Source: Paenibacillus xylanexedens (GTDB taxonomy: Bacteria > Bacillota > Bacilli > Paenibacillales > Paenibacillaceae). Taken from it: DNA of 64,000 nt. The stretch spans positions 1-64,000 of the forward strand of contig NZ_VEIO01000002.1 in assembly GCF_007680605.1 (NCBI RefSeq), in the 5' to 3' direction. Shown piece by piece: positions 51,522 through 60,171 of the stretch (positions are counted from its first letter, which is position 1; every line of letters begins with the position of its first letter). A program made the position numbers and the translations under genes. The notes under the pieces are model-generated. The model saw only the letters and a program-made list of their open reading frames with translations. It was not told where the DNA came from and did no database searches.

Positions 51522-52553
51522 TCAGCTCTCCTGAATATATTTACGATAGAGGGCGGGCGTGATTTCCTCGAACTTTTTAAATATTTTAATAAAATACCCC
51601 GATTCATTAAATCCCAGCTCATCGCTGATCTGTGAAACGGGCATGTCCGTGACCTCCAGCAGCTGCTTGGCCCACTTGACTTTGAGCTTGGCGAGATAGG
51701 TGGTGAAGTTTTCACCTGTCTCCCGGGCGAATAACCTGCTGAAATAGCTTGGACTCAAGTGGCACAGCTCGGCGGCTTGTTTGAGCGATACTTGTTCGCT
51801 CTTATGGCTATGGATATATTCAAAAGCAGGCTGAAGTACCGGATTGAGACTCTCCGTATCACTGGGACTGTTTTTGAGATAAGCATCCGCAATGGCATTG
51901 GTCATTTCCTTTTTAATCGACTCGATGTTGCGGATCGAATACCCTGGCAGAATGGTGGACAAGTTAACGGACTCCTGATTGCCAGAAGCCTTCTCGAACA
52001 TCTCGACTAGAAGGTTTTTATTCAAAGCTTCCTCTACAATATAGTTGCACAGTAGCGACAACATATTCGAAATTTTTACAATCTCCTCATACGTCATGAC
52101 GGGTAATTGGTCGTAATCTGCCTGCAACTCCTTCATTTTCGCATCATGCATGGGTACGTTTTTGGACGTCACGATCTGCTCCAGATCTCTTCCCTTCTCG
52201 GGATCGGCCAATTTGACTTGTCCAGCCATCACCGCGCCAATATATTTGCCATCAATTGTAATTGGAATCGCAATATCAATGATATTGAAATGACAGAGAT
52301 AAACGTAAGGTTCGTTAAGGCGAACAGCCTCCAGACCGCCGCGAGAGTCACATTTTTGACAATAAGGAAGAAGCTCGGGGTCTTTGCGAACGTTCTGGCA
52401 AAATGTCTGACAGCTGCTATGGCTTGTGACGGGAATGCCTTTATAATCGACGGTAAGAATGGCAAGTTTGGTGACGGTGGCAAGGGAATCCTGAAGGCGT
52501 TTCCACTTATCCAGATCGAGTATTTTATTGATGTGCAGATATTCTTTAATCAT
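51522..52553 (-). CDS. PocR-domain AraC-family regulator
   Basis: This 343-residue regulator has an N-terminal PocR sensory domain (residues about 8-175) with the cysteine-rich elements SCQTFCQNV and YCQKCDSRGG and the segment IAIPITIDGKYIGAVMAGQV. The C-terminal AraC DNA-binding domain (about 240-340) has SLKQAAELCHLSPSYFSRLFARETG and VSQISDELGFNESGYFIKIFKK. PocR regulators control 1,2-propanediol and glycerol use. It is divergent from the glycerol dehydrogenase and dihydroxyacetone kinase genes, which are almost certainly its targets. Confidence 0.92.
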   Translation of the reverse strand: MIKEYLHINKILDLDKWKRLQDSLATVTKLAILTVDYKGIPVTSHSSCQTFCQNVRKDPELLPYCQKCDSRGGLEAVRLNEPYVYLCHFNIIDIAIPITIDGKYIGAVMAGQVKLADPEKGRDLEQIVTSKNVPMHDAKMKELQADYDQLPVMTYEEIVKISNMLSLLCNYIVEEALNKNLLVEMFEKASGNQESVNLSTILPGYSIRNIESIKKEMTNAIADAYLKNSPSDTESLNPVLQPAFEYIHSHKSEQVSLKQAAELCHLSPSYFSRLFARETGENFTTYLAKLKVKWAKQLLEVTDMPVSQISDELGFNESGYFIKIFKKFEEITPALYRKYIQES

Positions 52554-52727
52554 GTGAAAAACCTCCGTGGCAGACCGAATTCTTTGATCGGAGAGTCGTT
52601 AAAAAGTTGAAAGTTGTACATATTAAGACGTGAACAGGACGGGTAATGGAACATGGGAGGTCAAAATTCAACCATCTCATGACAATAACATACCACGATT
52701 ACGCGAAAAAGCAAAAAATTACGATTG

Positions 52728-52744
52728 CAAATTATAATAATTTG
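52728..52744. promoter_or_regulatory. Perfect palindrome between the PocR regulator and gldA
   Basis: CAAATTAT-A-ATAATTTG is an exact 17-base palindrome in the 367-base divergent region. It contains TATAAT (52733-52738) but no matching -35 was found. It is a candidate operator. The rest of the region is AT-rich, with no terminator and no catabolite-repression site matching the consensus. Confidence 0.5.
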
Positions 52745-52920
52745 TTATCAAAGTCCACTGTAAACCTCTTGCTTCTGCGTTATATTTAGGTCAATTGCAA
52801 CAATTAAAATTTGATGTAACACGGAGCAAGGCACCTTAATCTCTGAATATCAGTCAAGAGGGACAAGCGTTGCACCGCAAGACATTCTATTAAATCTACT
52901 TTTAGGAGGCATATCATATT

Positions 52921-54060
52921 ATGAGAAAAGCATTTATCAGCCCAACCAAGTACGTGCAAGGCGAAGACGAATTGTTGAACCTGGGGTATTTCGTAAAATC
53001 CTTCGGAGATTCTGCATTGTTGATTGCTCATCCGGATGATGTACAACGTGTCAAAGCTAAACTGGATGCAACAGCAGAGAAATTCAATATCTCGTTTGTT
53101 GAAAGCGGTTTTAGAGGCGAATGCTCACGCGAGGAAGTCGCTCGTTTGCAAGAAATTGCGAAAGAAAAAGGCTGTACATGCACGATCGGTCTAGGCGGCG
53201 GTAAAGCCATTGATGCAGCAAAATGTGTAGCTGAAGGCGATGCACTGATTATCTGCCCAACGATTGCAGCAACAGATGCACCGACAAGTCACTCGGCAGT
53301 ATTGTACACACCGGAAGGTTCTTTTGACGATTATGCATATTTCAAACAAAGCCCAAGCGTAGTGCTTGTAGATACTACCGTTATCGCTAACGCACCAACA
53401 CGGTTCCTCGTATCCGGTATGGGAGATGCATTGTCCACTTACTTCGAGGCAAGAGCGACATCCAAATCTTATTCCCGTGTGAATGCAAGTCTGCCGATGG
53501 GTTCCCGTGAAGGATACACACCTTCTGCTGTAGGAACCAATGCAGCGCTGGCGCTTGCTAAATTGTGTTACGAAATGTTGCTGACAGACGGCGCCAAAGC
53601 AAAGGTAGCGAGTGACAGCAACGTGGTAACTCAAGCCCTGGAAAACATCGTAGAAACCAACATCCTGTTGTCCGGTCTTGGATTCGAAAGCGGCGGTCTG
53701 GCTGCAGCTCACGCGATTCACAATGGTCTGACGGTTCTGGAAGGCACACACCACTATTTCCACGGTGAAAAAGTGTCCTTCGGTACGATTGCACAGCTCG
53801 TTCTTGAAAATGCACCAACCGAAGAATTGCACCAAGTGATGGATTTCTGTCTTTCCGTAGGATTGCCTGTAAGTCTTGCAGATATCGGCGTAGAAACCAT
53901 CACACAAGAAGAATTGTTGAAAGTAGCAGAGATTGCTTGCATTCCTGAGGAATCCATCCACGCGATGCCATTCCCGATTACAGTTCCTGAAGTAGCCGCA
54001 GCGATTGCAGCAGCTGACCGAATCGGACGGGAGTACAAAGCACGCCAGGAGGCAAAATAA
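52921..54060 (+). CDS. gldA: Glycerol dehydrogenase
   Basis: This 379-residue iron-type dehydrogenase oxidises glycerol to dihydroxyacetone with NAD+. Seen: the NAD-binding IGLGGGKAIDAAKC, PTIAATDAPTS, and the zinc ligands D169 (GMGDALSTYFEA), a histidine in AAAHAIHNG (264 or 267) and H281 (HYFHGEKVSFGT). These match the GldA family. AGGAGG precedes the ATG. The stop codon abuts the dihydroxyacetone kinase start, so the two enzymes run in sequence in one operon: glycerol to dihydroxyacetone to its phosphate. Confidence 0.95.
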   Translation: MRKAFISPTKYVQGEDELLNLGYFVKSFGDSALLIAHPDDVQRVKAKLDATAEKFNISFVESGFRGECSREEVARLQEIAKEKGCTCTIGLGGGKAIDAAKCVAEGDALIICPTIAATDAPTSHSAVLYTPEGSFDDYAYFKQSPSVVLVDTTVIANAPTRFLVSGMGDALSTYFEARATSKSYSRVNASLPMGSREGYTPSAVGTNAALALAKLCYEMLLTDGAKAKVASDSNVVTQALENIVETNILLSGLGFESGGLAAAHAIHNGLTVLEGTHHYFHGEKVSFGTIAQLVLENAPTEELHQVMDFCLSVGLPVSLADIGVETITQEELLKVAEIACIPEESIHAMPFPITVPEVAAAIAAADRIGREYKARQEAK

Positions 54061-55830
54061 ATGAAAAAAATCATCAACCAGGCTGAACATGTTGTCATGG
54101 AAATGTGCAACGGGATTGCGCTCGCGCACCCGGAGCTGGAATTCCTGAAAAAATATAAAGTGATCAAACGCAGAGAGATTCAAGCGGACAAAGTCAGCCT
54201 GATCAGCGGCGGCGGCAGTGGTCACGAGCCAGCACATGCTGGTTATGTCGGCAAAGGTATGCTGGATGCGGCGGTGTGCGGAGATGTATTTGCATCCCCT
54301 TCCCAAATCCAGGTATATCAAGCGATCAAAGCAACGGCAAGCAACAAAGGTACACTGCTTATCATCAAAAACTACAGCGGCGACATGATGAATTTCAAAA
54401 ACGCAGCGCATCTGGCTGAAGAAGATGGCATCAACGTGCAATATGTACGTGTAGAAGATGACATTGCTGTGCAAGACAGCTTGTACACGGTAGGACGCCG
54501 CGGAGTAGCCGGAACCGTTCTGGTTCATAAAATTGCCGGCGCCGCAGCGGAAGAAGGACGTAGTCTGGAAGAAGTGAAATCCGTTGCGGAGAAAGCGGCA
54601 CAGAACGTGCGCAGCATCGGTTTTGGATTCACGTCTTGTACGGTTCCTGCCAAGGGAACACCAACCTTCGAAATCGCGGAAGACGAGATGGAGTTCGGGG
54701 TAGGTATCCATGGTGAGCCGGGTATTCGCCGGGAGAAAATCGTCTCTGCAGATGAGCTTGCGGGACGTATGGTGTCCGCATTACTCAAAGATATGAAGCT
54801 GGATCAGGATGCGTCTGCCGAGATTGCTGTGCTTGTGAACGGTTTTGGTGCGACACCTCTGCAAGAACTGTACTTGCTCAACAACTCGGTTCAACGTGAG
54901 CTTGCAGGACATGCAGGTCTTAACGTAGCGACGACATTTGTAGGCAACTACATGACCAGTATTGACATGGCGGGTGCATCGGTAACGATTCTGAAGCTGG
55001 ATGACGAATTGAAAACCTTGTTGTTTAAGGAAAGCGACACACCTGCATTTAAAGTGTCTGGTCCTCCAGTGGCACAAGTTGCTTACTCTGAAGCGCTCGA
55101 AGCAGTTGTGACGGAAGACGCTCCAGTATCCTATGAGGTGCAGACGGATGCATCAGTAGCTGTTGTTGAAAATAATCAGTTCTCGCTGGATAACATGGTT
55201 TACCTGATCGATAAAATGGGCGAGATCATCATTAAGAACGAAGTACCGTTCTGTGAACTCGATTCCCATGCCGGTGACGGCGACTTCGGAATGAGTGTAG
55301 CCAAAGGCTTCCGCCAATTGAAGCGTGAGTGGAACCACATCCTTAACGAAGAGAAAACAGATATCGGGTCATTCCTCGATGCGTGCTCCCTGGTGATCAT
55401 GGAGTATTGCGGCGGAGCATCCGGCCCAATCTGGGGTTCGGCATTCCGTGCAGCGGGCAAAGCGGTAGGTGAGAAGCAACATTTGAATGTCGCTGAATTC
55501 GCAGAAATGATGCAGGCAGCGGTACAAGGCATTCAGGCAACAGGTGAGCGTTCCTTCGGACGAGGTGCGGTTGTAGGCGATAAAACACTGATCGATGCAC
55601 TCGTTCCATGTGCAGATGCCTGGACACAAAGCGCGGAATCTGGCGATGACTTCAAGTCTGCATTTGCCAAAGGTGCGGCCGCAGCGGTTGAAGGCGCGAA
55701 GAAAACGGAAGACATCGTAGCGCGTATGGGACGTGCAGGTACGGTCGGTGACCGTAGCCTGGGATATCCGGATGCTGGCGCGTATGCGCTGGGTGTTATT
55801 TTCACTGAGCTGTCCGAGTCTTTGAAGTAA
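54061..55830 (+). CDS. dhaKL: ATP-dependent dihydroxyacetone kinase, fused DhaK-DhaL
   Basis: This 589-residue kinase has a DhaK domain (about 1-335) with GGGSGHEPAHAGYVG, CGDVFASPS, NYSGDMMNF and the substrate-binding histidine in VGIHGEPG. The DhaL domain (about 375-589) has the ADP/Mg-binding DSHAGDGDFG and GGASGPIWGSAF. The fused form, like that of Citrobacter freundii, uses ATP and not the PTS. It starts immediately after the gldA stop (TAAATG), with CAGGAGG upstream. The product feeds glycolysis. Confidence 0.95.
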   Translation: MKKIINQAEHVVMEMCNGIALAHPELEFLKKYKVIKRREIQADKVSLISGGGSGHEPAHAGYVGKGMLDAAVCGDVFASPSQIQVYQAIKATASNKGTLLIIKNYSGDMMNFKNAAHLAEEDGINVQYVRVEDDIAVQDSLYTVGRRGVAGTVLVHKIAGAAAEEGRSLEEVKSVAEKAAQNVRSIGFGFTSCTVPAKGTPTFEIAEDEMEFGVGIHGEPGIRREKIVSADELAGRMVSALLKDMKLDQDASAEIAVLVNGFGATPLQELYLLNNSVQRELAGHAGLNVATTFVGNYMTSIDMAGASVTILKLDDELKTLLFKESDTPAFKVSGPPVAQVAYSEALEAVVTEDAPVSYEVQTDASVAVVENNQFSLDNMVYLIDKMGEIIIKNEVPFCELDSHAGDGDFGMSVAKGFRQLKREWNHILNEEKTDIGSFLDACSLVIMEYCGGASGPIWGSAFRAAGKAVGEKQHLNVAEFAEMMQAAVQGIQATGERSFGRGAVVGDKTLIDALVPCADAWTQSAESGDDFKSAFAKGAAAAVEGAKKTEDIVARMGRAGTVGDRSLGYPDAGAYALGVIFTELSESLK

Positions 55831-55903
55831 GAGAGAGTTCATTAAATTTTGCTTGTATGACGATATAGATATACAGGGCTATACAGATATGAACTGACAC
55901 AGG

Positions 55904-55942
55904 TGACGGCGCCGGAGTCCGGCGTCGTTATGTGTGCCTTTT
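55904..55942 (+). terminator. Probable terminator of gldA-dhaKL
   Basis: ACGGCGCCGGA and TCCGGCGTCGT form a near-continuous stem of up to ten pairs. The T run comes about ten bases later, so the assignment is moderate. Confidence 0.55.
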
Positions 55943-56119
55943 TTAGGCCATATTGAGTCAATATTTACATGTACTCATTTACATCAAATTTAAATAGCTC
56001 AATTTGGATTTATTGTTGGCGCCTACTGTTTACTGCATTATGACATGCTGTTTCGCTCATTATATAAGCGGAAGCGTATGCATAGTGATATCTATTTATC
56101 TATATAATTTGAACTATTA

Positions 56120-56269
56120 AATTACACAATAACGGAGAGGACAGAAAAAACCTGAAGAAGCGAAGCGTTCGCCTTTATCACCGGATTTTCCCTTTTTAAA
56201 AGGGAATCAAAAAATCTGGGGATAACAGCGATCGGAAGGTTATTCTGTCATCGAATTGCATGTGTAAAT
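56120..56269 (+). repeat. Long palindromic intergenic repeat, copy 1
   Basis: This ~150-base element can fold end to end. The outer arms GACAGAA...ACCT (from 56140) pair with AGGTTATTCTGTC (to 56249). The inner TTATCACCGGATT (56175-56187) pairs with AATCTGGGGATAA (around 56213-56225), and the tip TTCCCTTTT pairs with AAAGGGAA. A side hairpin GCGAA/TTCGC lies at about 56160-56172. A related copy lies in inverse orientation at 58538-58730. It fills most of the 490-base gap before the membrane hydrolase gene. Confidence 0.8.
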
Positions 56270-56320
56270 ATATGGAGTTCAAGTTATATGGCATTTTATA
56301 TTGCTTAAAGGAGCCAACCA

Positions 56321-58468
56321 ATGAGAACAGTCACATCATTCTTGAAAAAACCGCAGGGGTTGCTGGTTTTATCACTCGTTCTAGTCATTTTCGGCAGCTT
56401 GTTTGCCGGCATGTTCAACACATCCTTCTATTCCGTCAAGGTTAAAGAGATCAAATTCCAGGCCGATCACGGAACGTTATCGGGTCTGCTGTACATGCCA
56501 AAAGGCGCGGGTGCCGATGACAAAAGACCGGTTATTATTACGACGCATGGTTATTTGAACACCAAAGAAATGCAGGATGCACCTGCCATTGAAATGTCCA
56601 GACGTGGTTACATCGTGCTGGCACTCGATATGTATGATCATGGGGATTCTCGCTGGAGTGCACCTATTCCGGTGAAAGATATGTTCGGCACGTTCTGGAT
56701 CTATTCTCAATTCGATGCGGCTAAATATATCTATGATCAGGACTTCACGAAAAAGGATGACAAAGGTAACGCGTACGTTGCCGTTAGCGGTCACTCCATG
56801 GGCGGATTCTCGACACTGCTCTCCATGTACATGGACGAGATGACTTCACTGCAAACAGGACACCGTATGATCTATACAGGCATCTCTGTAGGCGCGGATT
56901 ATTCGTATGCCGCTGCCGTGGCTCCGCAGGATCAGCTACAAGCAGCTTTTGGAAGCCGTACAGTAGGGATGATTGCCGGTAAGTATGACGAGTTTTTCTT
57001 CAACAAATCCGACGAAGAGAAGACAGCCGCTGAAAAAGAAATCAAAGGTACCGTAATGCGTAAGGATTTTGCCGCAACCATCTCAGGTAAAGCATTCCTT
57101 GGTCTCGCGGCAGATGCACCTAGAGCGGAAACGGACAAATTCCGGGAAGTTCAGTCTGGTGACTTGATGGTTGATGGCAAAGTGGTACGTCCTTCGCAAA
57201 CGGGCGAGCACATCATGTTCACTCCGAATCAGACTCACCCGTGGAACCATTTCTCTCCAACAACGACGGGACATCTGATCGACTTTTACGCTCATGCCTT
57301 TAATGGAGTAACGTCACCGAACCAGACCAATGCCAATCTTGGAGCGGACAATCAGATCTGGTGGGCGAAGGAAGCCTTTAACTTTGTAGCCTTGATCGGT
57401 TTCTTCCTGATGATTGTGCCGTTGATTACATTGTTGCTCAGACTGCCATTGCTACGTAAAGCGGTTAGCAACGAGATTGCAACAGTATCCGCTGCTGTAA
57501 GTGGCAAGCAACGTACAGTCTACTGGCTCGCGATTGCGTTCAGCACGCTGATTCCGGCTATTCTTTTCCCAACACTGATGGATAAATCAGCCGATGGACT
57601 GAACGTACTACGGATTATTGCTCTGATCTTGTTCATCGTAAGTGTGCTTGGTGCAGTCATTGGATTCGTCCTGGCTGGCAGCAAAAAGAATGATTATGCT
57701 GCAAGCCGCCGGATGAAAAACATGGGCGTAGGCAGTATATTGCTCGCCGTTGTATCTCTGGTAATGTGGATTGTATTCAACTATGCAAACAAAATTGTCG
57801 TTACAGGCACATACTTCAATGAACCAACAACGAACCAGATCGTATACTGGGCATTGGTATCGGCGTTGATTATGATTCTGGTGACCTTTGCATTCCACTA
57901 TTTCTCCAAAAAGGATGCAGGCACTCGTTTCAGTGATTACGGCATTAGCCTGAACATTGGCACAATTATCGCCAGCCTTGTGACAGCTGTACTCGCGATT
58001 GTAATCGGGTATGCACTGTTGTTCGCGGTGCAGGCGATCTTCGGAACGGACTTCCGCATCTGGACATTTGCGGTACGTACGTTTGAACAGGCACATTTCG
58101 TGACTGCCTTGCGTTATGCTCCGCTCTTCCTGATCTATTACTTTGTAAGTGCTGTTGCGCTCAATGCCAACACCCGCGGTAAACGAGGAGGAATGTTCCT
58201 GGCGATTGTACTGAACGTCGGCGGACTGGTATTGTGGATGCTGGCACAGTATGGCAAAGACTTTATGACAGGTGTGGCGCTGTATCCAACTCAAGCACTG
58301 AACGGCATTCTGTTGTTCGCGCTGGTGCCATGTCTGATTATCGCTGCCGTATACGCACGCAAATTGTTTGAGAAAACAAACAATGTATGGCTCGCGGCAT
58401 TTGTTAATACGTTGCTGTTTACGATGGTGACGGTGGCGAATACCGTTCTCTTCTGGAACTTGGTTTAA
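56321..58468 (+). CDS. Membrane-anchored alpha/beta hydrolase
   Basis: This 715-residue protein begins with a membrane helix (about 13-33). An alpha/beta-hydrolase domain follows (about 45-340) with the oxyanion strand VIITTHGYLN, YDHGDS and the nucleophile elbow SGHSMGGFS (serine near 161), with a histidine near THPWNH. The C-terminal half has about nine to ten membrane helices. Such fusions are predicted to hydrolyse ester or peptide substrates outside or within the membrane; the substrate is unknown. AAAGGAG precedes the ATG. Inverted copies of a palindromic repeat flank the gene. Confidence 0.87.
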   Translation: MRTVTSFLKKPQGLLVLSLVLVIFGSLFAGMFNTSFYSVKVKEIKFQADHGTLSGLLYMPKGAGADDKRPVIITTHGYLNTKEMQDAPAIEMSRRGYIVLALDMYDHGDSRWSAPIPVKDMFGTFWIYSQFDAAKYIYDQDFTKKDDKGNAYVAVSGHSMGGFSTLLSMYMDEMTSLQTGHRMIYTGISVGADYSYAAAVAPQDQLQAAFGSRTVGMIAGKYDEFFFNKSDEEKTAAEKEIKGTVMRKDFAATISGKAFLGLAADAPRAETDKFREVQSGDLMVDGKVVRPSQTGEHIMFTPNQTHPWNHFSPTTTGHLIDFYAHAFNGVTSPNQTNANLGADNQIWWAKEAFNFVALIGFFLMIVPLITLLLRLPLLRKAVSNEIATVSAAVSGKQRTVYWLAIAFSTLIPAILFPTLMDKSADGLNVLRIIALILFIVSVLGAVIGFVLAGSKKNDYAASRRMKNMGVGSILLAVVSLVMWIVFNYANKIVVTGTYFNEPTTNQIVYWALVSALIMILVTFAFHYFSKKDAGTRFSDYGISLNIGTIIASLVTAVLAIVIGYALLFAVQAIFGTDFRIWTFAVRTFEQAHFVTALRYAPLFLIYYFVSAVALNANTRGKRGGMFLAIVLNVGGLVLWMLAQYGKDFMTGVALYPTQALNGILLFALVPCLIIAAVYARKLFEKTNNVWLAAFVNTLLFTMVTVANTVLFWNLV

Positions 58469-58537
58469 TGTGAAAAAAAGATATGGCGTAGCCTTAGATT
58501 ACACTGACCACTCCGATGACTGACTATGCTGGTTGTG

Positions 58538-58730
58538 GTAGACACACGGGAACGCCGCAGCCAGAAAACCTTACGATCGCCCTTATCCCCCGATTATTTT
58601 GATTGATTCCCTGAAGGGAACAATCCGGTGATAAATGCGAAGCTTATGCTTTCGATGTAGCTTTCTTTCAGAAAGCTTTTAGCTCCGCTTCTCCAGGTCC
58701 TTTCTGTCTGCTTTGTTCTTGGTGTCTACA
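58538..58730 (-). repeat. Long palindromic intergenic repeat, copy 2 (inverse orientation)
   Basis: Read on the minus strand this ~190-base element shares with copy 1 the words TTTATCACCGGATT (58635-58622), AGGGAATCAA (58612-58603), GGGGATAA (58590-58583), GCGATCG (58580-58574) and AAGGTT (58572-58567), in the same order. It also has an extra internal hairpin (AGCTTTC/GAAAGCT near 58660-58685). Outer arms GTAGACAC (58538-58545) and GTGTCTAC (58722-58729) extend the stem with bases not found in copy 1. Confidence 0.8.
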
Positions 58731-58819
58731 AGCGAGCATTTGTCTGCCATCTCCGTTCCTGTGTAATCGATAGGGACATCCATATCGAACGTTTTCAAAT
58801 TAAACGTTGGATAAAATAT

Positions 58820-58860
58820 AGACCGCTCTGTGGGCTTGGCTTACAGAACGGTCTTTTTTG
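58820..58860 (+). terminator. Intrinsic terminator
   Basis: AGACCGCTCTGT pairs with ACAGAACGGTCT (one internal mismatch), followed by six T. It may end transcription from the hydrolase gene. It lies in the 501-base gap that also holds repeat copy 2; the remaining ~110 bases before alaX show no clear site. Confidence 0.82.
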
Positions 58861-58969
58861 TGATACTACAAGTGATTAGAGTTAACCGAAATTGGCGTTA
58901 GCTATGGGAAATAGTGTAATCTGAGAGTAGATGTAACTTACTTGAACGAGAAGGGAACGAATCCATTCA

Positions 58970-60151
58970 ATGACTCAAAAAATATACTATGATGCTGCTT
59001 ACACACGCGAGTGGCATACACATATTACCAATCGAGTGACGAAAGAAGATGGCGTATACGTTACGCTCGCCGAGACGGCATTTTATCCGCATGGAGGCGG
59101 ACAACCGTGTGATCTGGGACAGATTGGCGGTGCCGCTGTTCTGGATGTGAACTTGGAAGACGGAGAAGTATGGCATAAGCTGGAGCGTTCCCCGGAGCAG
59201 GATGAAGTGCACTGTGAGCTGGATTGGGAACGAAGATTTGACCACATGCAGCAACATACGGGCCAGCATTTGTTATCGGCAATTACACTAAAACTGACGG
59301 ATGCCATGACACTCAGTTTTCACCTGGGCACGGACTACGCAACGATTGATGTGGCTACAGAGAGCCTCAGCCCGGAACAGCTGGCTGAAGTCGAGCAAGA
59401 GGTGAATCGGCAGATTGTTCGCAATGCTCCGGTTCGTGCTTCATGGGTTACCGCCGAAGAAGCCGCGCGATTGCCTTTAGTGAAGCAACCGACGGTAACG
59501 GAGGACATTCGAATCGTGGAGATTGAGGGTGTGGAGTACAATGCCTGCGGTGGTACACATGTGGCGGCCACAGGTGAGATCGGAATCATTAAACTGCTGA
59601 AAACGGAGAAGATCAAGAGCAACACACGAATTTATTTTAAATGCGGTACGAGAGCTTTGAACGAATTCACGGCAATTCAACAGGTGTTGAACGGCATTAC
59701 GACCAAATTAAAGACGAGCCGTGACGAACTTTTGGAGCGTGTTGAGAAAATGGAACAGGAGCAGAAGCAGCTGCAAAGCGAGCTGAATGCTGTGAAATCC
59801 ACCAATGACGCTTACTACGCACAGGAACTGCTTGCCGCACGGGAAGGACTGGTCATTGCCCGGATTTTCGAGGACAAATCACTCAAGGACATGCAAAGCC
59901 TTGCTACCAAACTTACGGAAGAGCATGAAGGTTTGGTGCTGTTTGCCAGCATCTCGGAAGCGAAGGTTGTACTGGCACAGAACGGACAGCCGCCGGAATG
60001 GGCGTGCGGGCCGTTTTTCAAAGGAAATCTCGGGGCTTACCAAGGCAAAGGCGGCGGCAGTGAGAAAATAGCTCAGGCAGGATTTGCGAGCAGTGAGGAT
60101 GCGCTTGCGTTTTACGAATTCACCAAGGAGCAACTTGGCCACCATTCCTAA
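58970..60151 (+). CDS. AlaX-type alanyl-tRNA editing protein
   Basis: This 393-residue protein hydrolyses mischarged Ser- or Gly-tRNA-Ala. An N-terminal AlaRS-like beta-barrel (AETAFYPHGGGQPCD) is followed by the editing-site zinc motifs H96TGQH100 and C193GGTH197, then a coiled coil (about 235-270) and a DHHA1-like C-terminal domain ending in PPEWACGPFFKGNLGAYQGKGGG. The long form with DHHA1 is AlaX-L. The ribosome-binding site (AAGGGA) is rather distant. The following gene starts 20 bases later and may be co-transcribed. Confidence 0.92.
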   Translation: MTQKIYYDAAYTREWHTHITNRVTKEDGVYVTLAETAFYPHGGGQPCDLGQIGGAAVLDVNLEDGEVWHKLERSPEQDEVHCELDWERRFDHMQQHTGQHLLSAITLKLTDAMTLSFHLGTDYATIDVATESLSPEQLAEVEQEVNRQIVRNAPVRASWVTAEEAARLPLVKQPTVTEDIRIVEIEGVEYNACGGTHVAATGEIGIIKLLKTEKIKSNTRIYFKCGTRALNEFTAIQQVLNGITTKLKTSRDELLERVEKMEQEQKQLQSELNAVKSTNDAYYAQELLAAREGLVIARIFEDKSLKDMQSLATKLTEEHEGLVLFASISEAKVVLAQNGQPPEWACGPFFKGNLGAYQGKGGGSEKIAQAGFASSEDALAFYEFTKEQLGHHS

Positions 60152-60171
60152 AGGTTGAAGGAGGCGGAAGC

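Noticed and set aside
53191-54711. 506-residue minus-strand frame opposite gldA and dhaKL
   Set aside because: Its translation is rich in Cys, Phe and His with no fold-like pattern, has no ribosome-binding site, and both genes on the other strand are certain.
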